A stretch of 51,321 nucleotides of DNA from Lactonifactor sp050944855. GTDB lineage: Bacteria; Bacillota; Clostridia; Lachnospirales; Lachnospiraceae. Location: contig JBMNRU010000022.1 in assembly GCA_050944855.1 (NCBI GenBank), positions 1-51,321 on the forward strand, given 5' to 3'. Position numbers and translations under genes: made by a program. The notes beneath the pieces were generated by a model. It searched no databases and was not told the origin of the DNA. It worked only from the letters and a program-made list of their open reading frames with translations. Of the stretch, positions 8,086 to 15,887 are shown in pieces (positions within the stretch are counted from its first letter, which is position 1; each line of letters starts with the position of its first letter).

Positions 8086-8433
8086 TTAGAATGGAAATCC
8101 ACCCATTCCGCCGGTCAGTTTTGACATAACCGCCGCATTTTCTTCTTCCACTTTCCGAAGCGCTTCATTGGTTGCCGCCATGATCAGATCTTCCAGCATC
8201 TCGATATCATCCGGATCTACCACTTCTTCCTGTAATTTTACCTTCGTTACTTCTTTTTTACCGGAAATGGTAACTTCTACCGCACCGCCTCCTGCGGATG
8301 CCGTAAATTCCTTCTCCTCCATGGCCTTCTGATTCTCTTCCATCTGCTTCTGCATCTTCTGGGCCTGTTTCATTAAATTGTTCATATTTCCCGGCATGCC
8401 CATGCCGCCTGGAAATCCTCCACGCTTTGCCAT
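8086..8433 (-). CDS. YbaB/EbfC-family nucleoid-associated protein
   Basis: A 115-residue protein with a Gly/Met-rich N-terminus, a glutamine/lysine-rich helix (NLMKQAQKMQKQMEENQ) and a VEVTISGKKEVTKVKL beta segment typical of YbaB/EbfC, a dimeric DNA-binding protein. TTGGAGGATGG precedes the ATG. The position between dnaX and recR is the standard order in bacteria. The exact role is not settled. Confidence 0.92.
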   Translation of the reverse strand: MAKRGGFPGGMGMPGNMNNLMKQAQKMQKQMEENQKAMEEKEFTASAGGGAVEVTISGKKEVTKVKLQEEVVDPDDIEMLEDLIMAATNEALRKVEEENAAVMSKLTGGMGGFPF

Positions 8434-8483
8434 AATCCATCCTCCAATTCTATCATATTACCGGTATCCCGGCATTTAATGGC

Positions 8484-10103
8484 TTATATTTCGTCCGGAT
8501 CTTCTTCCATAACCACATCCATGTGAATGACATCCTTCAATATAGCATCCATAGATATCTCCGCCAGTACAGACTGGCTTTTATTCTCTTTTCCCGCAAG
8601 CAGAAACTCCAGTTCCACGGTTTTTCCCGTTTGCTTTCTAATAATATTCTGCAACATCTCCCGGTACTCCGAATTCTTCATGCAGTTCTCCGCCAGATCA
8701 TTATGAAATTCCACATAAAGCTTGCTTTCTCCCGTGCTGCCATCGTACTTTGGGACAGCACTGTAAAGCATATTTTTAAAATACCCTTCCGTTTCCTGAA
8801 TGATACTCTTCCAATTCTTTTTAATATACTGCAGGTCTTCCGGAGCCGCATAATCCGGCTTTCTCTCCGGCACCACAGCTTCTTTTTGCACTGCCTCCTG
8901 AACTTCCTGGGAAGGCGCATGAAGATATGTGCTGCCAGACGCTGCCAGTCCTTCTTCCAGCTTTTGTTCCACCACCCGGAGACGATCCAGCACAGAATCC
9001 AGATTCACCTCCATCGCGGGTTTACATAATTTAATTAATGCAATCTCCACCAGCACACGCTTTTGCGCCGCATAACGTATCTGATTAGACAACTCAGAAA
9101 ATACCCGGATATACCGCATCAGCGTATCGGTATCCACCATCCGGCTTTCTTCTTCCAAAAGCTTTTTATGCTCTGTGGACACATCCAGCACATCTTCCAC
9201 CTGATCTGAGGTTTTCACCAGCAGCAGATTTCGCAGATACCAGACAAAATCACTGACAAACTGACTAAGTTCCCTTCCCTGCATCACCAACTCTTCCAGC
9301 ACGGTGATGGCACCGGTTACATTACCCGCTATCACCTGGCGCAGCAGACCGCTGAATACTTCCGTATCCACGGCTCCCAGCACTTCCAGTACTTTATCAT
9401 AAGTCAGTTCTTCTCCCAGATAAAAAGCAATACACTGATCCAATAAACTTAACGCGTCACGCATGGATCCGTCCGCTGCTTTTGCCACATAACGAATGGC
9501 CTTTTCCTCTGCCTGTACGTGCTCCGCTTCCATCAGCTCCATCAGTCTCGCCGCAATGGTTTCCACTGTGATCCGTTTGAAATCATACCGCTGACAACGG
9601 GATAAAATCGTAACGGGAATTTTATGCACCTCCGTAGTCGCCAATATAAAAATAACATAAGAAGGAGGTTCTTCCAATGTCTTCAGCAGGGCATTAAAAG
9701 CTCCTACGGACAACATATGAACCTCATCAATAATATATACTTTATACCGGCCCTGTGCAGGGCGGTATGCCACCTCTTCCCGAATCTCACGAATATTATC
9801 GACGCCGTTATTAGAAGCGGCGTCGATCTCAATGACATTCATAGATGTACCGGCCCCGATCGCTTTGCAGGCAGCACACGCATTGCAGGGGCTGCCGTCA
9901 ATCGGATGCTCACAGTTTACAGCCTTAGCCAGAATCTTCGCAATGGTAGTTTTACCGGTTCCGCGAGTACCGCAAAACAGATAGGCATGCCCGACCCTGT
10001 CAGCTTTTATCTGATTTTTTAATGTTGTTACTATATGATCCTGGCCTTTTACGTCCTCAAAAGTATCCGGCCGGAACTTTCGATAAAGAGCAGTATAGCC
10101 CAT
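8484..10103 (-). CDS. dnaX: DNA polymerase III subunit gamma/tau
   Basis: A 539-residue clamp-loader ATPase that opens the sliding clamp and organises the replisome. Walker A is GTRGTGKT (about 45-52). A zinc-binding cysteine cluster (C-x-rich segment, about 64-82) follows, then Walker B VYIIDEVHML (about 122-131) and the arginine-finger SRC motif (about 168). Domain III and a C-terminal tau-like extension follow. No obvious A-rich slippery frameshift sequence was noted. GGAGAAG precedes the ATG. It lies 26 bp behind pfkA and 50 bp before ybaB, so it is probably cotranscribed with both. Confidence 0.95.
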   Translation of the reverse strand: MGYTALYRKFRPDTFEDVKGQDHIVTTLKNQIKADRVGHAYLFCGTRGTGKTTIAKILAKAVNCEHPIDGSPCNACAACKAIGAGTSMNVIEIDAASNNGVDNIREIREEVAYRPAQGRYKVYIIDEVHMLSVGAFNALLKTLEEPPSYVIFILATTEVHKIPVTILSRCQRYDFKRITVETIAARLMELMEAEHVQAEEKAIRYVAKAADGSMRDALSLLDQCIAFYLGEELTYDKVLEVLGAVDTEVFSGLLRQVIAGNVTGAITVLEELVMQGRELSQFVSDFVWYLRNLLLVKTSDQVEDVLDVSTEHKKLLEEESRMVDTDTLMRYIRVFSELSNQIRYAAQKRVLVEIALIKLCKPAMEVNLDSVLDRLRVVEQKLEEGLAASGSTYLHAPSQEVQEAVQKEAVVPERKPDYAAPEDLQYIKKNWKSIIQETEGYFKNMLYSAVPKYDGSTGESKLYVEFHNDLAENCMKNSEYREMLQNIIRKQTGKTVELEFLLAGKENKSQSVLAEISMDAILKDVIHMDVVMEEDPDEI

Positions 10104-10129
10104 AAAACTTCTCCTGTTCTGCCTTCCGG

Positions 10130-11209
10130 TTAATCTCCGAAGCTGATCCCGATGCGTTTTGCCTCTTCTACCAGCTGATCATCCGGAGATACCATCTTTA
10201 ATTTACCGGCGCATTTTTCTAACGGCACTTTCTTGGTCTTCCCGTCGACCATACCTACCATATAGCCGAACTCCTCGTCCATAATCAACTGTGCCGCTGC
10301 AGATCCAAGACGGGTGGAAAGCACGCGGTCATATGGACAGGGGCTTCCGCCTCTCTGTGTATGGCCCGGTACCGTAACGCGAACGTCCACATCTGCCATT
10401 TTTCTGATTTGATCTGCCACTTCATAAGAAACAGACGGATATTTCTTTGCATTCTCTTCCTGTTTCTTCTTTAACTCTTTCTTAGACAGCTTTGCATCCT
10501 CTTTTGAAATAGCACCCTCTGCCACTGCTAAAATGGTAAAGCGTTTTCCCGCTTTACTGCGCTTTTCAATCGCTTCTACCACCTTCTCAATATCGTACGG
10601 AATCTCAGGAATCAGAATAATATCCGCACCGCCGGCCACACCGGCATGCAACGTCAGCCATCCAACCTTATGGCCCATGACTTCCACGATAAACACTCTG
10701 CTGTGAGAAGATGCAGTGGTATGCACACAATCAATTGCTTCGGTAGCAATATTCACTGCACTCTGAAAACCGAAAGTCATATCGGTTCCCCATATATCAT
10801 TATCAATCGTCTTTGGCAGATGAAGCACATGCAGCCCTTCTTCCCTTAACAGGTTTGCTGTCTTCTGTGTTCCGTTTCCGCCCAGAATTACCAGACAATC
10901 CAGACGCAGCTTATAGTAAGTCTGCTTCATCGCCTCTACTTTATCCAGTCCTTTTTCATCCGGCACCCGCATTTGCTTAAATGGCTGACGGGACGTACCC
11001 AAAATCGTTCCGCCCTGTGTCAGGATTCCGGAAAAATCTTTAGAAGAAAGCATACGGTAATTGCCGTAGATCAATCCCTTATAACCATCATCAAACCCAT
11101 ATACCTCTAATTCCTCAATATTACAGCTAAGTGCCTTTACTACACCTCTCATTGTAGCGTTAAGAGCCTGACAATCACCGCCGCTGGTCAATAATCCAAT
11201 TCGCTTCAT
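10130..11209 (-). CDS. 6-phosphofructokinase (group III, mixed G/K signature)
   Basis: A 359-residue phosphofructokinase, the committed step of glycolysis. Motifs include GLLTSGGDCQALNA at the N-terminus, GGNGTQ (about 102-107), PKTIDNDIWGTD (about 132-143) and PGHTQRGGSPCPYDR. The Gly of GGNG at the E. coli Gly104 position favours ATP over PPi. The Lys of PKTIDND at position 124 is the residue seen in PPi-dependent and group III enzymes. This G/K pair is known from group III PFKs, some of which use ATP. The ATG at 11209 is preferred over an upstream GTG at 11218 because of the AGAGGTGG spacing. It heads the dnaX-ybaB-recR transcript. Confidence 0.9.
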   Translation of the reverse strand: MKRIGLLTSGGDCQALNATMRGVVKALSCNIEELEVYGFDDGYKGLIYGNYRMLSSKDFSGILTQGGTILGTSRQPFKQMRVPDEKGLDKVEAMKQTYYKLRLDCLVILGGNGTQKTANLLREEGLHVLHLPKTIDNDIWGTDMTFGFQSAVNIATEAIDCVHTTASSHSRVFIVEVMGHKVGWLTLHAGVAGGADIILIPEIPYDIEKVVEAIEKRSKAGKRFTILAVAEGAISKEDAKLSKKELKKKQEENAKKYPSVSYEVADQIRKMADVDVRVTVPGHTQRGGSPCPYDRVLSTRLGSAAAQLIMDEEFGYMVGMVDGKTKKVPLEKCAGKLKMVSPDDQLVEEAKRIGISFGD

Positions 11210-11265
11210 GCACTCCACCTCTTTCTTCTCTAAGTTCCGAAAAGTTTATTTTTTCATATAGAGTT

Positions 11266-11294
11266 ATTATATCCCATTTGCATAAATTAGTAAA
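11266..11294 (-). promoter_or_regulatory. Promoter of the pfkA-dnaX-ybaB-recR operon
   Basis: On the minus strand, TTTACT (11289-11294), a 17 bp spacer and a perfect TATAAT (11266-11271). The start would lie about 50 bp before the pfkA ATG. It is divergent from the SRP RNA promoter 27 bp away. Confidence 0.65.
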
Positions 11295-11320
11295 CAAAGA
11301 ATCGCAAAGCGGCCGAAACA

Positions 11321-11349
11321 TTGACAATCCCGTAAAAAAAGAGTATACT
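11321..11349 (+). promoter_or_regulatory. Promoter of the SRP RNA gene
   Basis: Perfect TTGACA (11321-11326), a 17 bp spacer and TATACT (11344-11349). The predicted start (about 11354-11356) coincides with the first paired bases of the SRP RNA. Confidence 0.85.
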
Positions 11350-11354
11350 TAAAG

Positions 11355-11620
11355 TCCGTGCAGCCGGGGAGTTAGCGGTGCCCTGTACCTGCAATCCGCT
11401 ACAGCAGGGGTGATACCAAACTGAGGGACATTTCCTGCAGAGCTGCCCTTTATAAGTGGCATTGACGTTTGGGTCTTACGCAACAGAACTCTATGAACCG
11501 TGTCAGGGTAGGAATACAGCAGCACTAAGTAGAATCTTCTGTGTGCCGTAAGGGCGCCTGGACTGAGTTAACTGTAAAGGTAACGTCTGTGGGCATGTCT
11601 CGAAGGGCGGTGCACGGATA
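11355..11620 (+). ncRNA. ffs: Signal recognition particle RNA, large type with Alu domain
   Basis: The RNA scaffold of the signal recognition particle, which binds Ffh and targets membrane and secreted proteins. The termini pair (TCCGTGCA at 11355-11362 with TGCACGGA at 11611-11618). The 5' part GCCGGGGAGTTAGCGGTG with a later CAGCAGGGGTGATACC matches the Alu domain of Bacillus/Clostridium large SRP RNAs. The apical domain IV is GTCAGG, GTA, GGAA (11511-11514), TAC, AGCAGC. This keeps the Ffh-binding internal loops and GNRA tetraloop, with a GTA/TAC stem in place of the usual UCC/GGA. It is followed directly by a terminator. Confidence 0.93.
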
Positions 11621-11623
11621 GAA

Positions 11624-11652
11624 AAAAAGATGCCATCTGCGGCATCTTTTTT
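11624..11652 (+). terminator. Terminator of the SRP RNA gene
   Basis: AAAAAGATGCC (11624-11634), a 6 nt loop and GGCATCTTTTTT (11641-11652) form a classic intrinsic terminator immediately after the SRP RNA. Confidence 0.9.
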
Positions 11653-11699
11653 CTTTTTCCAACATAAAATAAAACAATTCCTGCATCTGAGGTTTCCTT

Positions 11700-12311
11700 A
11701 TGGAAAACTGGATTATCGACATCTTAAATCAGTATGGTTATCTGGGCATTGCCCTATTGATCACAATCGAAAACCTTTTCCCGCCGATCCCTTCGGAAGT
11801 TATCCTTACATTCGGCGGTTTTATGACCACCTTTACGCAAATGAATATTTTAGGTGTCGTCCTCTCTTCTACGTTCGGTTCTGTCATCGGCGCCGTCTTA
11901 CTGTATCAGATTGGCTTTCTGCTGTCTCCGGAACGTCTCATCCGCCTGCTTAACGGCCGCATGGGAAAGCTGCTCCATTTAAAAGAAAACGACATACGAA
12001 CCTCTATCTCCTGGTTTAACAGTAAAGGAAATTATACCGTATTTTTCTGTCGTTTCATTCCCATCGTCCGCAGTCTGATCTCCATCCCCGCCGGTATGGC
12101 ACACATGGAAATGGGTGCTTTTCTTCCCATGACTGCTGCGGGCAGCCTGATCTGGAACCTGCTATTGGTTTCCCTCGGAGCCACGGCCGGTGTTTCCTGG
12201 CAAAGGGTAACTATTTACATGAATACCTACTCCCATGTAGCAGAAGCAGTAATCGGAGGGGGTATCCTTCTGGGAATCCTGCTCTGGATCAAAAAGAAAT
12301 GCAGCAAATAA
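11700..12311 (+). CDS. DedA-family membrane protein
   Basis: A 203-residue polytopic protein of the DedA/SNARE-associated family. DedA proteins support envelope integrity and some act as undecaprenyl-phosphate or phospholipid translocases. Family signs are ENLFPPIPSEVILTFGG (about 25-41) with its conserved acidic residues, and FFCRFIPIVRSLISIPAG (about 117-134), the arginine-bearing re-entrant motif. GAGG lies 7 bases before the ATG. It follows the SRP RNA terminator and converges on the homocysteine methyltransferase, leaving an 11 bp gap. The substrate cannot be told from sequence. Confidence 0.88.
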   Translation: MENWIIDILNQYGYLGIALLITIENLFPPIPSEVILTFGGFMTTFTQMNILGVVLSSTFGSVIGAVLLYQIGFLLSPERLIRLLNGRMGKLLHLKENDIRTSISWFNSKGNYTVFFCRFIPIVRSLISIPAGMAHMEMGAFLPMTAAGSLIWNLLLVSLGATAGVSWQRVTIYMNTYSHVAEAVIGGGILLGILLWIKKKCSK

Positions 12312-12322
12312 ATTTCACATCG

Positions 12323-13183
12323 CTATTCTCCGATATATTCCTTTACCATGCGGATACACTCCGGTGTCGTGCCGCAGCAGCCGCCTACCACATCGGCTCC
12401 GCAGTCGATCAGACGTTTCATACTCTGTGCAAAACTTTCCGCCGTCATTTGGTATATGGCATTCCCCTGTTCATCAATAAAAGGAAGACCCAGATTCGGT
12501 TTCACAATAATGGGAATATCCACGATGTCCCGAAGGTGAGATACCACTGCAACCAGCTGATCCGGACCCGTAGAGCAGTTAATGCCTACAGCCGACACAC
12601 CCATCTCCTGAAAAGAAACAGCTGCATCAAACACATTTCCGCCAAAAAAGAGGCTCCCGTCTGATTCAATGGTCATTGTGCAGGTCATAGGCAAGTCACA
12701 TACCGAAAATACCGCATCGATCGCCGCCATCGTTTCCTCCGCACCGATCATCGTCTCTGCGCCGATCAGATCCACGCCAGACTCATACAGAACCTTTGCC
12801 TGCTCCTGATAAGCAGAAAACAGCACATCATAAGGAAGATCCGGTTTTCCGGTCGTTGTCATATCTCCCAGCACATAACAGTTTCCCGCTGTTGCTTTTT
12901 TACTGATATCCACCAGTTTACGGTTCAGTTCTTCTGTCTGCTCTCCAAGCCCATGCTCATTTAAGCAGATGCGGTTTGCCGCAAAGGTAGGCGCATACAC
13001 AATATCAGACCCAGCCTGTACATATTGCCTCTGCAGTTCCATCAAAGGTTCCGGATTTTCCGCAATCCAGGCCTCTGTACAAATCCCCTTTGGCATCCCC
13101 ATCTTCATCAGATTAGAACCGGTCGCGCCGTCCAGCAAAACGGTTCTGCGTGCTACTAATTCTTTATATTCCTGTTTTGTCAT
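12323..13183 (-). CDS. Homocysteine S-methyltransferase domain protein
   Basis: A 286-residue Zn-dependent methyltransferase barrel like the N-terminal domain of MetH and like BhmT/MmuM. It opens RTVLLDGATGSNLMKMGMP. The zinc cysteines are in GINCSTGP (about residue 200) and the paired cysteines of GGCCGTTPE near the C-terminus. It would move a methyl group to homocysteine to form methionine. Because the B12 and folate domains are absent, the donor may be another protein's corrinoid or a methylated compound. AAAGGAG precedes the ATG and the start overlaps the tadA stop by 20 bp, so the two are coupled. Confidence 0.85.
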   Translation of the reverse strand: MTKQEYKELVARRTVLLDGATGSNLMKMGMPKGICTEAWIAENPEPLMELQRQYVQAGSDIVYAPTFAANRICLNEHGLGEQTEELNRKLVDISKKATAGNCYVLGDMTTTGKPDLPYDVLFSAYQEQAKVLYESGVDLIGAETMIGAEETMAAIDAVFSVCDLPMTCTMTIESDGSLFFGGNVFDAAVSFQEMGVSAVGINCSTGPDQLVAVVSHLRDIVDIPIIVKPNLGLPFIDEQGNAIYQMTAESFAQSMKRLIDCGADVVGGCCGTTPECIRMVKEYIGE

Positions 13184-13682
13184 CTCTGTCTTCTCCTTTT
13201 TCCCTCTCCAGAGCTTTTTGTTCCGCTTTCATTTTTCGCAGATTTTTAAAAAAAGTACGAAGCATCGCACTGCACTCTTCTTCCAGCACTCCCCGCACCA
13301 CTTCTGCCTTATGATTAAAGCCGTCCATTTCCAGCAGATTCAGCACAGAGCCGGCACAGCCGGCCTTTGGATTCATACTGCCAATAACTACCTTGTCCAC
13401 CCGTGCCTGTATAATAGCTCCGGCACACATCTGGCAGGGTTCCAGAGTTACATACAGAGTACAGCCTTCCAGCCGCCAGTCTCCCAGTTTCCTGCTTGCC
13501 TTCTTAATCGCATTCATCTCCGCATGAGAAAGGGTATTTCGATCTGTATTTCTGCGGTTATATCCTCTGGCAATCACTTTGCCCTCATAGACAATGACGC
13601 AGCCAATCGGCACTTCCAGCAAAGCCTCTGCCTTTTTCGCCTGCCGGATGGCTTCCCTCATAAACTTTTCATCTGTCGTCAT
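13164..13682 (-). CDS. tadA: tRNA-specific adenosine deaminase TadA
   Basis: A 172-residue enzyme that converts the wobble adenosine of tRNA-Arg(ACG) to inosine. The zinc site is SHAEMNA (His and catalytic Glu) plus PCQMCAGA (two Cys), with EVPIGCVIV upstream as in the family. The ATG at 13682 follows ACGGAGG at good spacing. The reading frame stays open upstream to 13847 but there it lies on a terminator and a tRNA-Ser gene, so that extension is not coding. The C-terminal tail is lysine/glutamate rich. Confidence 0.93.
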   Translation of the reverse strand: MTTDEKFMREAIRQAKKAEALLEVPIGCVIVYEGKVIARGYNRRNTDRNTLSHAEMNAIKKASRKLGDWRLEGCTLYVTLEPCQMCAGAIIQARVDKVVIGSMNPKAGCAGSVLNLLEMDGFNHKAEVVRGVLEEECSAMLRTFFKNLRKMKAEQKALEREKGEDRDDKTGI

Positions 13683-13721
13683 AACATGATCCTCCGTAAA
13701 TGGAATCTGCCTCATAGGATA

Positions 13722-13765
13722 AAAGCCCTGCCTACAAGAGACTTTTCTCTTATAAACAGGGCTTT
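13722..13765 (-). terminator. Terminator between tRNA-Ser and tadA
   Basis: AAAGCCCTG (13757-13765 complement) pairs with CAGGGCTTT (13722-13730), with an inner TATAAGAGA/TCTCTTGTA stem. On the minus strand it ends in TTTT. It terminates the tRNA-Ser transcript; some read-through into tadA is possible because no separate tadA promoter is obvious. Confidence 0.8.
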
Positions 13766-13768
13766 CAG

Positions 13769-13853
13769 CGGAGAGCATGGGATTCGAACCCACGGTGGCG
13801 CAAACCACACGGCTTTTCGAGAGCCGCACCTTAAACCACTCGGACAACTCTCC
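13769..13853 (-). tRNA. tRNA-Ser (anticodon CGA)
   Basis: The minus strand gives a class II tRNA. The acceptor GGAGAGT pairs with GCTCTCC and G is the discriminator. The anticodon stem CGGCT/AGCCG carries loop CTCGAAA, so the anticodon is CGA (reads UCG). A long variable arm (GTGTGGTTTGCGCCAC) and the T loop GGTTCGAATCC are present. No CCA is encoded. Confidence 0.95.
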
Positions 13854-13883
13854 AAAAGGCTATCCTGGCCTCATCACTATAGT

Positions 13884-13913
13884 AGTATAAATCGTTTCCT
13901 TCTCTCACGTCAA
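13884..13913 (-). promoter_or_regulatory. Promoter of tRNA-Ser (and perhaps tadA)
   Basis: On the minus strand, TTGACG (13908-13913), 18 bp and TATACT (13884-13889), ending about 30 bp before the tRNA 5' end. Confidence 0.7.
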
Positions 13914-13918
13914 CTTTT

Positions 13919-13948
13919 TTATCATTTTTTATGGATTCATGATATAAT
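13919..13948 (+). promoter_or_regulatory. Probable promoter of the radical-SAM activase gene
   Basis: A perfect TATAAT (13943-13948) has TTATCA (13919-13924) 18 bp upstream. The -35 is weak. Confidence 0.5.
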
Positions 13949-13987
13949 AAGTACCATATCAGCTTTCCCGGATAAAGGAGGAGAATC

Positions 13988-14683
13988 ATGAATATCTGCG
14001 GATTAAATAAAACAACACTTCTGGACTATCCCGGCAAAATTGCCTGTACTATTTTTCTGGGAGGCTGCAATTTTCGATGTCCTTTCTGTCACAACAGCAG
14101 ACTTGTCCTTTCTCCGCACACACAGCCCCAACTCACAGAAGAGGAAATCCTTTCCTTTTTAAAAAAACGTCAGGGTATCTTAGAGGGGGTCTGCATCACC
14201 GGAGGGGAACCCACCCAGGAAAAGGGACTGATCGCTTTTATCGAAAAAATCCATAACATAGGATATCCCATTAAACTGGATACCAACGGCTCCCGCCCCT
14301 GGATTTTAAAAAAACTGGTGCACAACCAGCTGATTGATATGGTGGCGATGGATATTAAATCTTCTTTTTCTTCTTATGAAAAGGTGGCCGGTGTCAAAGG
14401 AATCTCCTTAGATCCTATTCGGGAATCCGCGGCCTTTTTACTGACTGACGTGATCCCCTATGAATTTCGCACTACCGTAGTCCGTGAACTTCATAACGCC
14501 GAAGACTTCCGCCAAATCGGAAAATGGCTGGCGGGCTGTCAGGCGTACTATCTGCAGGCTTACCAGGACTCCCCGGAAGTCATGATCCCGGGCTTCACCA
14601 GCTACACCCGGGAAGAACTGGAAGAATTTCAGGCTATCTTACAGCAAACGATATCAAAGGTTGAGATCCGCGGCATCGACTAG
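13988..14683 (+). CDS. Radical-SAM protein, NrdG-type (anaerobic ribonucleotide reductase activating family)
   Basis: A 231-residue radical-SAM enzyme. GGCNFRCPFCHN (about 25-36) has the C-x3-C-x2-C cluster ligands, and GVCITGGEPTQ (about 67-77) is the SAM-binding GGE motif. KLDTNGS follows. The family is annotated as anaerobic ribonucleoside-triphosphate reductase activating protein, which makes the glycyl radical on NrdD. No nrdD is nearby, so the partner is not shown; other glycyl-radical activases or tRNA-modifying relatives are possible. AAAGGAGG lies just before the ATG. The last 30 bp overlap the 3' end of the convergent gene. Confidence 0.8.
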   Translation: MNICGLNKTTLLDYPGKIACTIFLGGCNFRCPFCHNSRLVLSPHTQPQLTEEEILSFLKKRQGILEGVCITGGEPTQEKGLIAFIEKIHNIGYPIKLDTNGSRPWILKKLVHNQLIDMVAMDIKSSFSSYEKVAGVKGISLDPIRESAAFLLTDVIPYEFRTTVVRELHNAEDFRQIGKWLAGCQAYYLQAYQDSPEVMIPGFTSYTREELEEFQAILQQTISKVEIRGID

Positions 14684-15598
14684 ACGATACCAATAGCCAA
14701 AGGTATCCTGCCCCGCATTTTCTTCTGCCGCCAGTACCTCTCCCTCTTTTCGTGCTGCCTTAAAATTGGGAAAGCCAAATACACCTGCCATAAACCGTTC
14801 CTGCGGATCATAAATTCCGGGAATTCCCAGTATGTATTGATTTCCCCCCTGTGTTTTTCCCACCAGAAGATGATGATAGTTTTCATAACCATGAATCAGA
14901 AAATGATTGCGCATAGAAATATCCTGCAGCCCGATCTTTTTACAAAATGGGATCTCCCCATCTGCGAAAGGCTGAAAATCCCACCCTTCTTCTGCTATGG
15001 AAATTTCCTCTGCCTTTAATTCCGGTTCCGGACTCTGCTCCTGCTGTTCCGGCTCCTCTTCTTCCTCAGTCTCCAACTCCCTGTTTTCTTCTTCCTCTCC
15101 ATTCTCCGGAATCCATTCTTCCTGTACTTCTTCTAATTCCTCTTTTACTTCTTCTACCTCTTCCTCTGCAATCTTCTCCTCAGATTCCTCAATATGTTCC
15201 GACATTTCCGTAAATACAAAAGCATTCATGAGAATAGGGGACTCATCCCACTGGGTAGCATAACGTATGCCGCTCTCTTCCCAAAATACGATACCGGCCA
15301 GATCCTCCAATCTGTAGGAGCTGCCGGCCAATGAACTCTCCGGGGTTTCTATCCGAAATTCTACCAGTTCTCCGTCCAGATCGCATGTTCCCAATAATAT
15401 GGTCCGACAAACTGTCCCTTCGCGCACAAAACCGTAAATCTTACAGGGCAAAGATCCCCTTCCTCTTTTTCCATTTAAACGAAAGTACATTCTGCATTGG
15501 CCATTTCGGGCCTCCACCTTAATAAATCCTTTGTTATCACCCTTGTGATCCTTTACATATTCATACACATAAGCAATAAACCGTCGGTAACCGGACAT
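14654..15598 (-). CDS. Acidic-linker protein of unknown function (DUF6128-like)
   Basis: A 314-residue soluble protein I can only place tentatively. The N-terminal domain (about 1-135, beginning MSGYRRFIAYVYEY) and the C-terminal domain (about 215-314) flank a strongly acidic Glu-rich linker of about 75 residues. The C-terminal domain contains FCKKIGLQDISM, HHLLVGK and FGYWYRLVDAA. This two-part layout resembles DUF6128 proteins of Lachnospiraceae. The start at 15598 follows ACGGAGG; a longer form from 15634 lacks a ribosome binding site. The 3' end overlaps the convergent radical-SAM gene by 30 bp. No catalytic motif, signal peptide or membrane helix is seen. Confidence 0.65.
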   Translation of the reverse strand: MSGYRRFIAYVYEYVKDHKGDNKGFIKVEARNGQCRMYFRLNGKRGRGSLPCKIYGFVREGTVCRTILLGTCDLDGELVEFRIETPESSLAGSSYRLEDLAGIVFWEESGIRYATQWDESPILMNAFVFTEMSEHIEESEEKIAEEEVEEVKEELEEVQEEWIPENGEEEENRELETEEEEEPEQQEQSPEPELKAEEISIAEEGWDFQPFADGEIPFCKKIGLQDISMRNHFLIHGYENYHHLLVGKTQGGNQYILGIPGIYDPQERFMAGVFGFPNFKAARKEGEVLAAEENAGQDTFGYWYRLVDAADLNL

Positions 15599-15686
15599 AT
15601 ATGCCTCCGTTATTTCTTCCTTATTATTATACATTCATATTCAGAAAACTGTGACAGTATGACTGCGTACAATTAAAAAATTTGTA

Positions 15687-15715
15687 TTGACAAATGTGTT
15701 TTTAATGACTATAAT
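15687..15715 (+). promoter_or_regulatory. Promoter of tRNA-Pro
   Basis: Perfect TTGACA (15687-15692), 17 bp, and perfect TATAAT (15710-15715), ending 11 bp before the mature tRNA. Confidence 0.85.
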
Positions 15716-15726
15716 ATTTTTTGCAT

Positions 15727-15800
15727 CGAAGCGTGGCTCAGTTTGGTAGAGCGCTGCGTTCGGGACGCAGAGGTCGTGGGTTCGAATCCCGTCGCTTCGA
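15727..15800 (+). tRNA. tRNA-Pro (anticodon CGG)
   Basis: Cloverleaf: the acceptor CGAAGCG pairs with CGCTTCG and A is the discriminator. The anticodon stem CTGCG/CGCAG carries loop TTCGGGA, so the anticodon is CGG (reads CCG). The T loop is GGTTCGAATCC. No CCA is encoded. Confidence 0.95.
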
Positions 15801-15806
15801 TTATAA

Positions 15807-15837
15807 AAAGAGCTGGAAACATTTGTTTCCAGCTCTT
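15807..15837 (+). terminator. Terminator of tRNA-Pro, possibly shared with nhaC
   Basis: AAAGAGCTGGAAAC pairs with TTTCCAGCTCTTT around a short ATTTG loop and is followed by CTT. It is AT-rich on both sides and may also stop the converging transporter transcript. Confidence 0.8.
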
Positions 15838-15887
15838 TCTTATTTCCATATTTTTCAATCAGACATTTTCTGAAATGCACATATGCG

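Noticed and set aside
10130..11209. PPi-dependent phosphofructokinase
   Set aside because: Gly is at the position where PPi enzymes have Asp (GGDD), so ATP use is more likely despite the PKTIDND lysine.
13683..13847. N-terminal extension of TadA
   Set aside because: It would translate a terminator and most of a tRNA-Ser gene; the ATG at 13682 has GGAGG and the family-like start.
14837..15263. Plus-strand Ser/Pro-rich frames opposite the acidic protein
   Set aside because: Antisense shadow of a Glu-rich repeat region.
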